The notes beneath the pieces are model-generated. The model saw nothing but the letters and a program-made list of their open reading frames with translations, was not told the DNA's origin and made no database searches. A stretch of 64,000 bases of DNA, taken from Nitrospira sp. KM1 (GTDB lineage: Bacteria > Nitrospirota > Nitrospiria > Nitrospirales > Nitrospiraceae). The first letter of the stretch is position 1. Each line of letters starts with the position of its first letter. Location: contig NZ_AP022671.1 in assembly GCF_011405515.1 (NCBI RefSeq), forward strand, positions 2,480,001-2,544,000, given 5' to 3'. This document shows, one piece after another, positions 18,028 through 25,131 of this stretch. Position numbers and translations under genes: made by a program.

Positions 18028-18369
18028 ATGGGTGGGTTGACGTTACATTCGATGAAAGAGATCCGCGTGATCGTGGCCGGTGAGCACCGGGCCTTCGTGA
18101 CGGAATTGCTCGACCGCGTCAATGCGACGGGCTATACGATCATCGGCAACGTGTCGGGAAAGGGCCACCATGGCGTGCGGGAAGCCCATTTCATGTTCAG
18201 CGAACAAGAAAGCTTGGAGATGATCATGACGGTGGTTCCGGAAGAGAAGGTCGAACCTATTCTCGCCGGTCTCAGGCCGCTTTTTGAGCGCCATTCCGGC
18301 GTCATGTTCGTCGCCGACGTGTCCGTGAGCCGGCAGGAGTATTTTGGGAAGAAAAAGCCGTCGAGCTGA
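18028..18369 (+). CDS. P-II-like signalling protein (CPII/SbtB-type)
   Basis: A 113-residue small protein with the ferredoxin-like P-II fold pattern: KEIRVIVAGEHRAFVTELLD, a short T-loop region GKGHHGVREAHFMF in place of the long uridylylated loop, and a C-terminal HSGVMFVADVSVSR strand. The lack of a Tyr51-type loop separates it from GlnB. P-II-like proteins of this group bind adenine nucleotides, in some cases bicarbonate, and sit beside inorganic-carbon transporters. Its place right after dabA suggests it gates the DabAB complex. The start is backed by AAGGAG nine bases upstream. Function is inferred from fold and context. Confidence 0.82.
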   Translation: MGGLTLHSMKEIRVIVAGEHRAFVTELLDRVNATGYTIIGNVSGKGHHGVREAHFMFSEQESLEMIMTVVPEEKVEPILAGLRPLFERHSGVMFVADVSVSRQEYFGKKKPSS

Positions 18370-18479
18370 GGGAGTGTCGCGGAGACATCTCCAAGAGCGC
18401 CCTTGTCTTCGAGCCCTGAACACGTCTACAATGCCGATCCTGCGACTCGGCAGAAGATGTGCGTGGCATGGAGGCGAGA

Positions 18480-18749
18480 GTGAAGGGTTTGCGGTTCGAA
18501 AGGATCGGCCAGGGTCGCTACTATAATGTCGTGTTTCATCTTGGGAGCACCTACGTGCCTGTAAGCGATGAAACGATTGAGGAACTCAAGGCGCAAAGCC
18601 TACTCCCCGCCGAACGTTTTCTCGATCTTCTCATCGATCGCGTGGGCTATTCATCATACCTCAAGGATCAGATCCGCACAGAATTAAAAGGCTCCGGCGA
18701 TCCTGTGACGCAGATTACGGTGCTCCAGGGCGCCATCCGCGAACTGTAA
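18480..18749 (+). CDS. Conserved-looking small protein, unknown function
   Basis: Eighty-nine residues, starting at a GTG preceded by GGAGG with five bases of spacing; an ATG at 18468 and a GTG at 18459 in the same frame lack a good site. The N-terminal half looks like a beta-rich domain (GLRFERIGQGRYYNVVFHLG) and the C-terminal half is helical. There is no signal peptide or membrane segment. It follows the P-II-like gene by about 110 bases on the same strand and may be the last gene of the inorganic-carbon cluster. I do not recognise the family. Confidence 0.6.
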   Translation: MKGLRFERIGQGRYYNVVFHLGSTYVPVSDETIEELKAQSLLPAERFLDLLIDRVGYSSYLKDQIRTELKGSGDPVTQITVLQGAIREL

Positions 18750-18750
18750 T

Positions 18751-18871
18751 CAGGCGTTGAAAAACGCCGCCTGCTTCGTTCTCGCTTTACTCAAGGGCTC
18801 AACGTATCAGCAAACATACGCCTCGCCTTCCCGCTCGCTGCGGCCTCGCTGGCGACGCTTTTGAGCGCCTG
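18751..18871. repeat. 121-bp MITE-like or dispersed palindromic element
   Basis: The element begins CAGGCGTTGAAAAACG and ends with the near-inverted CGCTTTTGAGCGCCTG (13 of 16 positions pair). Inside it is another inverted pair, CGTAT-N8-ATACG. It has no coding capacity and sits directly after the stop of the preceding gene. Short non-coding elements with imperfect terminal inverted repeats are typical of MITEs or REP-type dispersed repeats. No second copy lies in this window, so dispersal is inferred. The first hairpin (GGCG/CGCC) could also serve as a transcription stop. Confidence 0.5.
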
Positions 18872-18913
18872 CAGACCCAACCAAAAGGGGTACGTCTTCA
18901 GAATTGCTCTGCC

Positions 18914-19462
18914 TTAGGCATTGAGGCATTCACGAACACGACTGATCAATCCCTTTAGAGTGGACAGGCTGCGGGCCGTCCATACACCACCGAAGCGTTT
19001 TGAGCAATCCCGACTGATGGTTCCCCATGGCGGTCGCTTCGTGCGCTCAAGTATATTGAGCTCTGTCAGAGGATCTCGTTTCCATACTCGAACTAGTCGA
19101 TCATTCACTGGCTCGAAGACTCCGTGATTCGTGGTCCACTGTTCGTTTACTGAGCGCGGCAGCCTAATAGTATCTACTCGGAGGGCAATGCCGCGGGTCC
19201 AACGAATTCCAGGCTCGGTCGGGGGGAGGGAGTCAGATAGTGCATCATTAAACTGTCTTTCGAGCTGATCTAGATCAAGCATCAACCAAGATGTACCTGT
19301 ACCAGAACCCATTTGTTTCTGAATCTCGACAGGCAGTTCGACTCCGGCATCTATCCCGAAATTCCCAGTCTGCCGATACCAGCATAGGACTCTGGCTTGA
19401 AGTCCCATTGCTGCAAACTGATCGTTCAACTGTCGAGGCCATGTCACCGACATGAACTCCAA
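18914..19462 (-). CDS. Hypothetical protein, 182 aa, in an accessory patch
   Basis: An open frame of 182 residues with protein-like composition, e.g. LNDQFAAMGLQARVLCWYRQ, LMLDLDQLERQFNDALSD and GVWTARSLSTLKGLISRVRE. There is no signal peptide or membrane helix. The longest frame uses TTG at 19462; an ATG at 19453 is the other choice, but its upstream GGAG is only three bases away. Its base composition is lower in GC than the housekeeping genes nearby, and it lies between a MITE-like repeat and a broken antitoxin gene, so acquisition is likely. I do not recognise the family. Confidence 0.5.
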   Translation of the reverse strand: MEFMSVTWPRQLNDQFAAMGLQARVLCWYRQTGNFGIDAGVELPVEIQKQMGSGTGTSWLMLDLDQLERQFNDALSDSLPPTEPGIRWTRGIALRVDTIRLPRSVNEQWTTNHGVFEPVNDRLVRVWKRDPLTELNILERTKRPPWGTISRDCSKRFGGVWTARSLSTLKGLISRVRECLNA

Positions 19463-19589
19463 AGGCTAACAACATGTTCATCTTGTTACTGAGTCATCTC
19501 TTCTTATCGAATGATGCTAAGCGACAACGGTAGTCAGGTCAGTTAGTTTCTTTTAAGACCTTAGGAACCATTCACCATGGTAAGGCATG

Positions 19590-19831
19590 CTATAACCGAC
19601 CGGCCACCGTAAGCTTGTTGAGAATGCGATCCGTCAGCTTGATCCCTTTTGGGCTTCTCCCAACGGCCCGCATCCTCGCCAACAATGAGTCGGTATCTAT
19701 AGGCATGCTGTACGCCGCTTGTTGGAGATAGGAGAGAACCTGAAAGTTCAGATTCCATCTATGGGTATCTGCTGTTGTCTCAGGCGTTTCAGCAACGGCT
19801 CCGGAACGTTCTTAATAACCAAATTGACCAT
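19590..19831 (-). pseudogene. Frameshifted FitA/VapB-type ribbon-helix-helix antitoxin
   Basis: From the ATG at 19831, frame 1 reads MVNLVIKNVPEPLLKRLRQQ, the usual ribbon-helix-helix N-terminus of FitA/VapB-like antitoxins, then hits a stop a few codons on. Changing frame by one base near 19765-19778 restores a continuation, NFQVLSYLQQAAYSMPIDTD, then SLLARMRAVGRSPKGIKLTD and RILNKLTVAGRL, which is the typical toxin-binding tail. The total span is not a multiple of three. No PIN-domain toxin frame follows. The gene therefore looks inactivated and orphaned, unless the shift is a sequencing error. It shares the accessory patch with the MITE-like repeat. Confidence 0.7.
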
Positions 19832-19881
19832 GGCTTCGTTTCCAAGGATGCTAAACCGGATGCTGTTATTTCGACAGCCTG

Positions 19882-20916
19882 CTAATCCCCGACCCGCCCT
19901 TCCTGAAACAGTTGATTCATGATGGCGTTTTTCTTATCGGGATCCTGGTAGTACTTGAGCGCCTTGGCATAGTTGTCCATCGCGCTTTCCGGCTTTCGCC
20001 GTTGTGCATAGTATTCGGCAATACCGTGGTACGCTCTCGCATCCTGTTCGTTCGCCTTCAGTCCTCGGTTGAACGCCTCGAACGCATCTTGTAAGTGACC
20101 TTTCCGTAGCGAGATCCAGCCTAGCGCCGTGTGTGCGGGGCCGAAGTCGGGATCGGCTTGTAACGCATCTCCGAACTCCTTCTGCGCCAGATCCATGCGG
20201 CTGCGGGTTTCGTAGAGGCTGCCGAGTGCGAAGTGCACTTCCGCATCATTGGGATTCAGGCGCAAGGCTTCTTTGTACGCTTGCACCGCCGGCTCCAATT
20301 TTCCCTGTTCGGCAAGCGCGCAAGCCAGATTGGCATGCGCCAGGCTGTCCAGCGGGTTGAGTTTGATGACCTCGCGATATTGCGGAATCGCCATTTCCAG
20401 GCGGCCCTGTTCCTGATAGGCCACGCCAAGATTGGACCGGGCCGGGGCAAAAGCGGGATCAAGCCGTACTGCCTCACGATATTCCTTGATCGCCATCTCC
20501 GGATGCCCGGCACGTTCATGGATCTGCGCCAGGAAGTAATGGGGATAGACCGACGCAGAATTCAGTTGAGCGGCTTGCTTGTAGGCGTGGATCGACTGTT
20601 CGGACTGACCTGACTGAGCGAGGAACAGGCCCGCCAGCAGATGTGCGGAGGATTCGTCGGGGTGCGTCGCCGCAATATCTTCGATCCATTCTTTGACGGA
20701 GGCGATATCATGCGGTTCCTGTAGTGACTTCGCATGGATCGACCACGCCTCGGCGAACTGCCCCTTGACCAAATGGACGACGTTGAGCGCAAAGTTCGGA
20801 CGAGGGTCCGGCGTGCCTGATGGAGTCAGGCTTATCCATGCTTTCGCCTCCCGAGAGGCTTCGTCCCAATCTCCGCGAAGCAGCGCAGCCTCGCACCGTG
20901 CCTGATGCTCGCTCAT
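19882..20916 (-). CDS. Tetratricopeptide-repeat protein
   Basis: A 344-residue protein made almost wholly of TPR units, for instance ASVYPHYFLAQIHERAGHPE, AFAPARSNLGVAYQEQGRLE, DSLAHANLACALAEQGKLEP and DAEVHFALGSLYETRSRMDL. About seven to eight repeats can be counted. No signal peptide or membrane segment is present, so it is probably a cytosolic scaffold for protein-protein contacts. It starts 15 bases after the end of the ThyX-like gene on the same strand, and the two are likely co-transcribed. No partner can be named. Confidence 0.85.
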   Translation of the reverse strand: MSEHQARCEAALLRGDWDEASREAKAWISLTPSGTPDPRPNFALNVVHLVKGQFAEAWSIHAKSLQEPHDIASVKEWIEDIAATHPDESSAHLLAGLFLAQSGQSEQSIHAYKQAAQLNSASVYPHYFLAQIHERAGHPEMAIKEYREAVRLDPAFAPARSNLGVAYQEQGRLEMAIPQYREVIKLNPLDSLAHANLACALAEQGKLEPAVQAYKEALRLNPNDAEVHFALGSLYETRSRMDLAQKEFGDALQADPDFGPAHTALGWISLRKGHLQDAFEAFNRGLKANEQDARAYHGIAEYYAQRRKPESAMDNYAKALKYYQDPDKKNAIMNQLFQEGRVGD

Positions 20917-20931
20917 GGATATCGGTCCCGG

Positions 20932-22419
20932 CTATCGGGTCAATGTATCTTCAATATCCGGGGAGGTCGCCTGCATATGGTGGCCCAGCGACGGATACCG
21001 CTCAGTGAGTTTTTGCTTCATGTGCCATGCGATGGCCCGATAGGACCAGTGCCCCTTCACCCCGGATCGTAGTTTGGCGATATACTCGGCCTCGGCAAAA
21101 TCCATTTTGAACAGACAGCGGACTTTGCATCCAAACGGAATCGCATAAAGAGCCGCCTCCGCACTGACTTTCTTCAGCCGTTCGATGTCGGACAACACCA
21201 CGTCCATCGCTTGCCGATATTCATCTGCAAGTCCGGCTTGCACGAGCGGCGGTGGGACGTCATAGCCGTGCACGGTCGTGAAGTTCTGCTGAATCTGCTG
21301 GCACCGGCGATGCCGGTGCATGTCTCGCCATCCTCCGATATCCATCAACACGTCGAAGATGAACGCGTAGCCGCTCCGGAATTCTTTTATTAACTCATCA
21401 TATGGGCCGCGACTGCCCAGCGCCACCGCCATCGTGTCCTGCTTTTTCTTCTCTGACCAGTTCCGCACTTCGGCCAGAATTTTTCGATACGGCGCTTGAG
21501 ACACCCGATACAGGAGCGTGGCAATGGTTTCGTCAACAGGATCGTGTAGATCAATGAGATCGACCGACTCCTGTTTTCCCCATGAGGCTGGTTGATCGAG
21601 ATCGGTCCCTTTGAGCGCCTCTTTGGCATAACGGGAAAGGTCGCTGTAGACGCCGGCCTGATATTCGTTGGCCTTCGCATGACGCGCCAGGGTTGGAGCC
21701 ATGGGCTCGTTCAACCCCGCGGACTGTCCGGAGAGTTCCCCCCACACGTTCATCGGAGGTCGCAGGCAGGCATCCTTCAACTCTTCTCCGATCATCCGCA
21801 GTTCAGGCAACTGCGAGGAGAGCAGACGTGTAATTTGCTTCTCCAGGGTCCTGATGCTGACGACTTGCCCTACGTTGGTGCGGGATGCCAAGGGGAGAAG
21901 GTATCGCGTCGCATCGAAGGCTCGAGCGGCGATCGTCCGCTGATATTCCGCTGCTTTCATGTCCTGTGGACAGGGTTCTCGATTGGACAGAAAGGTCACG
22001 AGGGGCTCATGCAACTGCCGATAGATTTCTCCAAGGCTTCGAAGCACACCCAGGTAGGTACCTTCTGTTTCACTTCCATGAATCGCATCCGGCACATACC
22101 AGCCGCTGGACGCGAAGTTCTGGTACCGGCTGGACTTGGCCTGCCCGTCCCATACCGGTTCGTCTTCGAGCCTGACAGCGGCCAGTTCGGTAATATCTTC
22201 AAAACACACGATCACGTGGCCAAGATCGGCAATGGAGGCATGGCCGTAATCGAAGTAAAACTGCTCCCAGAATTTCTCCGACGAATGTCCATGGACCCAC
22301 TTGATACTGTTTTCGATCGAATCGGGAGACCGGCTGTAGCGCGCCAGCGCATAGGCGGATTTCTCCGGAGGCATCGGCGCCACGGCAATGACACGACGGG
22401 CTGGACGGTCGGCGCTCAT
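20932..22419 (-). CDS. thyX: Long-form ThyX-like flavin-dependent thymidylate synthase
   Basis: A 495-residue protein, about twice the length of a usual ThyX, apparently two ThyX-type halves. The N-terminal half has FDYGHASIADLGHVIVCFED and DGQAKSSRYQNF, the latter aligning with the SxR part of the ThyX motif. The C-terminal half has GGWRDMHRHRRCQQIQQNF, corresponding to RHRxxS but with Cys-Gln in place of the usual residues. ThyX methylates dUMP using methylene-tetrahydrofolate, FAD and NADPH. Long ThyX-like proteins exist in several phyla; whether both halves are active is unclear. It is divergent from hisS and followed by the TPR gene. Confidence 0.75.
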   Translation of the reverse strand: MSADRPARRVIAVAPMPPEKSAYALARYSRSPDSIENSIKWVHGHSSEKFWEQFYFDYGHASIADLGHVIVCFEDITELAAVRLEDEPVWDGQAKSSRYQNFASSGWYVPDAIHGSETEGTYLGVLRSLGEIYRQLHEPLVTFLSNREPCPQDMKAAEYQRTIAARAFDATRYLLPLASRTNVGQVVSIRTLEKQITRLLSSQLPELRMIGEELKDACLRPPMNVWGELSGQSAGLNEPMAPTLARHAKANEYQAGVYSDLSRYAKEALKGTDLDQPASWGKQESVDLIDLHDPVDETIATLLYRVSQAPYRKILAEVRNWSEKKKQDTMAVALGSRGPYDELIKEFRSGYAFIFDVLMDIGGWRDMHRHRRCQQIQQNFTTVHGYDVPPPLVQAGLADEYRQAMDVVLSDIERLKKVSAEAALYAIPFGCKVRCLFKMDFAEAEYIAKLRSGVKGHWSYRAIAWHMKQKLTERYPSLGHHMQATSPDIEDTLTR

Positions 22420-22556
22420 TTGGACTCCGCCAAAGAAAGAACGGCACTATAGCCCTCCGTTCATGTCCGTGCAAGCGCATCGCGTTGACTTGCCAGCAAA
22501 GCCGCCGTTATAGTCCGCTCGCATCGAGATTTGGCTCAACGAAACGGCACTCCTCA

Positions 22557-23813
22557 ATGATCAAGGGCATCAAAGGCGTCAAAGATATCCTTCCCGAAGA
22601 CTCCGCTCGCTGGAGGTTCATCGAAAACGCCGCGAGGCGATGGGGCGATTGCTATGGTTTCCGAGAGATACGCATTCCAATCTTCGAACTCACCACGCTG
22701 TTCGCTCGCAGCATCGGCGCGACCACCGACATTGTCGAAAAGGAGATGTACACCTTTCCCGATCGTGACGGCACGTCTTTGACGCTTCGCCCTGAGGGGA
22801 CGGCCGGGACTGTGCGGGCGTTCATCGAACACAATCGTGGCGCAGATCCTATCCCGCAGAAGTATTTTTATCTTGGTCCGATGTTCAGGCACGAACGCCC
22901 CCAGGCCGGACGTCTACGGCAATTCCATCAGTTCGGTGTGGAATATTTCGGCACGCAGGACCCCCGGGCCGATGTCGAGGTCATTTCATTGCTGTGGCGG
23001 TTTCTATCCGACCTGGCGCTGCCGGCGCTCACCCTGGAGATCAACAGCCTGGGGAGCAGTTCGGATCGCGCAGCCTATTTGCCGGTGCTAGTGGCCTTTC
23101 TCAAGAAGAAGGCCGGACAGCTCTGCGAAAATTGTCGGCGACGCATCGACACGAACCCGCTACGTGTCCTGGACTGCAAAGTGCCTGAATGCCGCATGGC
23201 AACCGAGGATGCTCCTCAGCTGGTGGCACATTTGTCGCCGGAGGCCAAGGATCATTTTGATCGAGTTCTGACAGGCCTCACAGCCCTGGGTATTCCCCAC
23301 CATCTGAATCCCAGACTCGTTCGGGGGCTGGACTACTATTGTTTTACCGCGTTCGAAATCACGTCATCGCACCTTGGCGCGCAGAACGCTGTTGGTGCAG
23401 GTGGACGCTACGACGGATTGGTCGAGGTCTTGGGAGGTTCCCCGACTCCAGCCATCGGCTTTGCAACTGGTTTGGAACGCATTTCTCTCATGTTGCCGGA
23501 CCAGCGTCTTCCTGATGCAGGTCCTTCTGTCTATGTGGCAGCGTTCGGAGCAGAAGGTTCACGAGCGGGAGTGATACTTCTCGACGAACTGCGCCGGGCC
23601 GGAGTACCGGCGCAATCCGACTATCGCTCTACGACCTTGAAGGCGCACCTCCGCCAAGCCGATCGCAGTCACTGTCTCTATGCCATCCTTCTTGGCGACG
23701 ATGAAATTCAGCGAGGTTCAGCCCCTGTTCGCAATATGCTGACCAAGGAACAACAAGACATCGCTCTTCCAGACCTTCCACACTATTTTCACCAACTTCA
23801 AGCCCCATCATAA
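22557..23813 (+). CDS. hisS: Histidyl-tRNA synthetase
   Basis: A 418-residue class II aminoacyl-tRNA synthetase that charges tRNA-His. It shows the start IKGIKGVKDILPEDSARW, class II motif 2 in YFYLGPMFRHERPQAGRLRQFHQFGVE, the HisA signature LVRGLDYYCFTAFE, and motif 3 in GGSPTPAIGFATGLERI, followed by the C-terminal anticodon-binding domain. The length is normal. The ATG at 22557 was chosen because the family starts there; upstream in-frame codons would add an unrelated segment. The gene is divergent from thyX and followed by an AT-rich stretch. Confidence 0.96.
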   Translation: MIKGIKGVKDILPEDSARWRFIENAARRWGDCYGFREIRIPIFELTTLFARSIGATTDIVEKEMYTFPDRDGTSLTLRPEGTAGTVRAFIEHNRGADPIPQKYFYLGPMFRHERPQAGRLRQFHQFGVEYFGTQDPRADVEVISLLWRFLSDLALPALTLEINSLGSSSDRAAYLPVLVAFLKKKAGQLCENCRRRIDTNPLRVLDCKVPECRMATEDAPQLVAHLSPEAKDHFDRVLTGLTALGIPHHLNPRLVRGLDYYCFTAFEITSSHLGAQNAVGAGGRYDGLVEVLGGSPTPAIGFATGLERISLMLPDQRLPDAGPSVYVAAFGAEGSRAGVILLDELRRAGVPAQSDYRSTTLKAHLRQADRSHCLYAILLGDDEIQRGSAPVRNMLTKEQQDIALPDLPHYFHQLQAPS

Positions 23814-23927
23814 ACTGCAGTTTTTTCGTGTTGACTTCCTTCCGTAAAACTCGTACGCTCGCGCTCAAATGTTAATGTAACCATTTGATTATTAATAAGA
23901 ACTTTCTTTGTGTTCTTCTTTTGAAAG

Positions 23928-24248
23928 ATGGCATCACGTAAACTTGGACTCTTGTTATCCACAGGCCCTTCTCAGCCTAATGTGAATGCGGTGGTCCGTG
24001 TCTGTGAGGCCGCTCTCCGACAGGGAATTGATGTGTATCTCTATCTCATCGATGAAGGCGTGAAAAGCCTGCCGGATGTGAGATTTACGAGCCTCATCGA
24101 TAATGGACTGAAGATGTCGGTGTGCGCATACGGCTGCCATCAGCATGGGGTATCGACTGGGGACCTGGATTCGCGCATTTCTTTGTCCGGACTTGTCGTG
24201 CTTTCCGGCATCATCGACGGGTGTGATCGCTTTCTGGCATTTACATAG
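23928..24248 (+). CDS. DsrE/TusD-like sulfur-relay protein
   Basis: A 106-residue DsrE-fold protein: KLGLLLSTGPSQPNVNAVVR, then YLYLIDEGVKSL, and a cysteine motif SVCAYGCHQHGV at the position of the sulfur-carrying Cys of TusD/DsrE. It is the first of three small genes that together resemble TusDCB/DsrEFH, which form a cytosolic hexamer passing persulfide sulfur to TusE/DsrC. No dsrAB or dsrC is present in the window. A perfect DnaA box (TTATCCACA, 23955-23963) lies within the coding sequence. The region is clearly more AT-rich than the genes on either side. Confidence 0.75.
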   Translation: MASRKLGLLLSTGPSQPNVNAVVRVCEAALRQGIDVYLYLIDEGVKSLPDVRFTSLIDNGLKMSVCAYGCHQHGVSTGDLDSRISLSGLVVLSGIIDGCDRFLAFT

Positions 24249-24262
24249 AGACAGACTTCCTT

Positions 24263-24607
24263 GTGTCGAAAAAAATTGCCGTTGTCATAACCGAAGATCC
24301 CACGAAGTCACATCGACCCGTGGAAGCATTGCGGATCGCTCTTGGGCTGTGTGCGGGAGACCATGACACCAGCGTGGTCCTACTCGGCAAGTCCTCTGTT
24401 CTCGTCGGGGAAGACATCGACGATGTGGTGGACGTCGATATTCTTGAAAAATGCCGTCCCTCCCTGGCGCGACTTGGCGTTCCGTTTTTCGTAGAATCTG
24501 GTTCCGAAACATTACGATTGCAAAATAGGTTCCTCGTGACAGGCAAAGATCCTTTAGAAATACGTACGTTTCTCGCATCTGTTGACCAGGCAATCATTTT
24601 TTCATGA
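24263..24607 (+). CDS. DsrF/TusC-like small protein
   Basis: A 114-residue protein with the alternating pattern of the DsrE/F fold: KKIAVVITEDPTKSHRPVEAL, GDHDTSVVLLGKSSVLVGED, and the C-terminal FLASVDQAIIFS. It starts 14 bases after the DsrE-like gene and overlaps the DsrH-like gene by four bases, giving the order E-F-H typical of sulfur relay loci. The start codon is GTG in the frame at 24263. No catalytic Cys is expected in this subunit. The assignment rests on fold look and gene order. Confidence 0.65.
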   Translation: MSKKIAVVITEDPTKSHRPVEALRIALGLCAGDHDTSVVLLGKSSVLVGEDIDDVVDVDILEKCRPSLARLGVPFFVESGSETLRLQNRFLVTGKDPLEIRTFLASVDQAIIFS

Positions 24608-24822
24608 ACAAGATTCTTTACCTTTTGAGACGTCGCCGGGAATCTATCGACAAGTCGCTATTCGACTTTTCTGATGCTGTTGGCGAGATGGTTTTCTTAC
24701 GTGACAGCGGTGGTATTTCCCCGTCATTGCTGGTTACGGACATTTCAGGAGCGGAATCTTCAATATCGTATGATGATCTCGTGAGAAAAATTTACGAAAA
24801 CGATAGGACTATCGTGGTGTGA
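24604..24822 (+). CDS. DsrH/TusB-like small protein
   Basis: A 72-residue protein beginning MNKILYLLRRRRESIDKSLF, with EMVFLRDSGGISPSLLV and the tail SYDDLVRKIYENDRTIVV, the usual DsrH/TusB layout. The ATG overlaps the preceding stop (ATGA). As the third member of an E-F-H set it would complete a heterohexameric sulfur carrier. A conserved Cys is lacking. It is the last gene before the probable replication origin. Confidence 0.65.
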   Translation: MNKILYLLRRRRESIDKSLFDFSDAVGEMVFLRDSGGISPSLLVTDISGAESSISYDDLVRKIYENDRTIVV

Positions 24823-24954
24823 ACTGTCCTTCTTCTCCGAAGATATGTCTAGAAGAAGAGAAGAGTCGTAGTGAACGGAGTAAGAGTAAGAGCTGTGAAT
24901 TCTGAGGATGCTCTACAAGCCATTGAAGATGAGGAAATATTTTTTAGTGTGTCG

Positions 24955-25123
24955 TGTGGACAATGAAGGGGAAAAGTTATGGACGGCCATTGGGCAGCCC
25001 GTTCATAACCCTGTGCTGTCCAGACAATGACATGGGAACGGCCATTCTTTGTATTGGCAAGAGTTATGGTCTTAGGGAAAGATTGCAGGAGATTGGATAC
25101 AAGTTATCCACAGTTGTGAATAA
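24955..25123. other. oriC: Probable oriC/dnaA promoter region with DnaA boxes
   Basis: The 309-base gap before dnaA holds a near-match box TGTGGACAA (24955-24963), a perfect TTATCCACA (25104-25112) and an inverted TGTGAATAA (25115-25123). The last two are head-to-head with a two-base gap, nine bases before the dnaA frame. Direct repeats AGTTATGG (24975-24982, 25062-25069) and ACGGCCATT (24983-24991, 25038-25046) resemble iterons. An AT-rich run is seen near 24935-24947. Position beside dnaA supports an origin, or at least DnaA autoregulation. Confidence 0.65.
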
Positions 25124-25131
25124 GTCTGTGT

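Noticed and set aside
23812-23826. AAACTGCAGTTT plus T-run as a hisS terminator
   Set aside because: The stem would be only four base pairs with a four-base loop, too weak to call.
24871-24966. A 31-codon GTG frame in the dnaA upstream gap
   Set aside because: Very short, no good ribosome-binding site, and it overlaps a DnaA box; more likely part of the origin region.
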